From positions 1 through 14,106 of the forward strand of contig JAKJFK010000022.1 in the NCBI GenBank assembly GCA_022704925.1: a stretch of DNA of 14,106 bases, in the 5' to 3' direction. This stretch comes from a candidate division TA06 bacterium (GTDB taxonomy: Bacteria > Ratteibacteria > UBA8468 > MWAK01). The stretch's first letter is position 1, and each line of letters begins with the position of its first letter. The notes under the pieces are model-generated. The model searched no databases. It was given only the letters and a program-made list of their open reading frames with translations, and had not been told where the DNA came from. Position numbers and translations under genes: made by a program. Of the stretch, positions 12,787-14,106 are shown in pieces.

Positions 12787-14106
12787 CTATTCCCGGGCCG
12801 GTTCCTCCCCGGATTTTTCTTCAGATTCCGCTTCCCCGTTTTCCGCGTCCGATTCCGGAGCCGGCGGGTTGATCAGCTGCTTGCGGCCAAGGGCGATCCG
12901 TCTTTTGACCGGATCCACGTCCAGGATCATGACCTCGATCCGGTCGCCCTTCTTCAGGATTTCCGAGGGATGCTTCACCTTCGACCAATCGAGGTTGGAG
13001 ATGTGGAGAAGACCCTCGATGCCCTTTTCCAGTTCAACGAAGGCCCCGTAGTTGGTCACGTTGTAGACCCGACCCTTGACCACGCTGTTGACCTGGTACT
13101 TTTCGGCGATGGTATCCCAGGGGTTGGGTTCCAGGGCCTTCATGCTGAAGGAGATCTTCTGCTTATCCTGGTCGAGCGCGATGACCTGGACTTCGATCGT
13201 GTCGCCCATGGCCAGGATCTCGGAGGGATGCTTGACCTTGTTGGTCCAGGAGAGTTCCGAGATGTGGAGCAGTCCCTCCACGCCGTCCTCGAGCTTCACG
13301 AACGCGCCGTAATCGGTGATGTTGACCACCTTGCCCTGGATGCGGCTGCCGACCGGGTAACGGCTTTCGATGCCCTCCCAGGGGTTCTTCATGGTCTGCT
13401 TGAGTCCGAGTGACACCTCGCCCTTTTCCTGGTTGATCTTCAGGATTTTGACCTCGACGCGGTCGCCGATGGCCAGCACCTGCGACGGGTGGGTGATGTG
13501 GCTCCAGGAGAGGTCGTTGATATGGGCCAGGCCGGTCAGGTCGCCGATATCGATGAAGGCGCCGTAATCGACGATGTTCTTGACCAGGCCCTTCACCACC
13601 TGGCCGATTTCCAGGCGGGCCAGCGCGGCGGTCTTGCGGATTCGTTCCTCGGCTTCAAGCAGCTCACGCCGAGAAATGACGATGTTGTTCCGCGAACGGT
13701 CCAGTTTGATGACCTTGAAATCGAAGACCTGGCCGATCAGGGCCTTGGGGTCGGAGATGGGCCGGATGTCGGTCTGGCTGATGGGCAGGAAGGCCATGAT
13801 GCCGATGTCCACCCGGAAGCCGCCCTTGACCGAGGCCAGGATCTTGCCCTTGATGGTTTCGCCCTGTCGGTAGGAGGTCTCGACCCGGTCCCAGTTCAGC
13901 AGGAGGTCGGCCTTCTCCTTGGAAAGGGAGATGAAGCCGTTTTCGTTGATGTCCAGGGTTTCCAGCATCACCCGGACTTCCTGGCCCGACTCCAGCGTCT
14001 CGAAATCCTTGAATTCCATCCGGGGCACGTACCCTTCGGACTTGTAACCGATGTCGATCAACACGTAATCGTTGGCCACCTCGATTACTTTCCCGGTGAT
14101 AATCTG
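12787..14106 (-). CDS. rpsA: 30S ribosomal protein S1, N-terminus cut off by window edge
   Basis: S1 binds mRNA on the small ribosomal subunit and helps initiation. The visible 439 residues contain five S1 (OB-fold) repeats at roughly 1-62, 81-147, 167-236, 254-323 and 340-409. The second carries KGGFRVDIGIMAFLP and a DIRP segment as in domain 2 of Escherichia coli S1, so the first visible repeat should be domain 1. Repeats 3-5 share DYGAF or NYGAF, GLLHIS-like and HPSEILA segments, and two NPW linkers. The C-terminal 25 or so residues are acidic (Glu-rich). The protein thus has five domains where E. coli has six. The frame continues open through 14106, and the GTG at 14079 is internal, so the real start lies beyond the window. 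Confidence 0.95.
   Translation of the reverse strand, partial: QIITGKVIEVANDYVLIDIGYKSEGYVPRMEFKDFETLESGQEVRVMLETLDINENGFISLSKEKADLLLNWDRVETSYRQGETIKGKILASVKGGFRVDIGIMAFLPISQTDIRPISDPKALIGQVFDFKVIKLDRSRNNIVISRRELLEAEERIRKTAALARLEIGQVVKGLVKNIVDYGAFIDIGDLTGLAHINDLSWSHITHPSQVLAIGDRVEVKILKINQEKGEVSLGLKQTMKNPWEGIESRYPVGSRIQGKVVNITDYGAFVKLEDGVEGLLHISELSWTNKVKHPSEILAMGDTIEVQVIALDQDKQKISFSMKALEPNPWDTIAEKYQVNSVVKGRVYNVTNYGAFVELEKGIEGLLHISNLDWSKVKHPSEILKKGDRIEVMILDVDPVKRRIALGRKQLINPPAPESDAENGEAESEEKSGEEPARE

Noticed and set aside
11843-13051. 402-codon plus-strand frame opposite the first NagB-like gene and rpsA
   Set aside because: It spans two supported genes and their promoter on the other strand, so it is a chance frame.

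Overview
The window looks like a fragment of an uncultivated, probably Gram-negative bacterial chromosome. The evidence is a lipobox lipoprotein, a Tat-type signal on an oxidoreductase, and a five-domain ribosomal protein S1 with an acidic tail. I cannot place it to phylum. A PVC/Omnitrophota-like lineage is only an impression.

The window has two halves that differ in base composition. The left part (about 1-4925) is AT-richer and accessory in character. It holds the 5' part of an IS1595-family transposase gene with its own promoter at the left edge, an MgtA-type magnesium P-type ATPase, and a small cysteine-rich C_GCAxxG_C_C protein. Two long stretches carry no gene (3309-3940 and 4382-4925). 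The second is a dense patchwork of short direct, tandem and inverted repeats, and it ends exactly at the 3' end of a tRNA-Ser(GGA) gene. Nineteen bases of that tRNA 3' end are duplicated about 130 bp away, so the tRNA looks like the boundary of an accessory island.

The right part (4926-14106) is GC-rich with tightly packed genes. On the minus strand a likely operon runs from a Tat-exported FAD-dependent oxidoreductase through bioY (biotin transporter S component) and a DUF1284 protein to a nitroreductase, followed by the tRNA. Diverging from it on the plus strand are mgtE (magnesium channel with N and CBS sensor domains) and, 7 bp later, a two-HKD phospholipase D-like lipoprotein. Converging on them from the right on the minus strand are the end of rpsA, then, from its own promoter, two tandem NagB-family genes and hisI, which overlaps the second NagB gene by ATGA.

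The most unusual signal is the NagB pair. Both copies have lost expected catalytic residues of glucosamine-6-phosphate deaminase, and the losses differ. The first keeps the His and Glu but has Val at both Asp positions. The second keeps the first Asp and the Glu, replaces the His by Glu, and has lost the phosphate-binding loop. They may form a heteromer, act as sensors, or catalyse a different reaction. Two unrelated Mg2+ transporters (MgtA and MgtE) in one window are a second point of interest.
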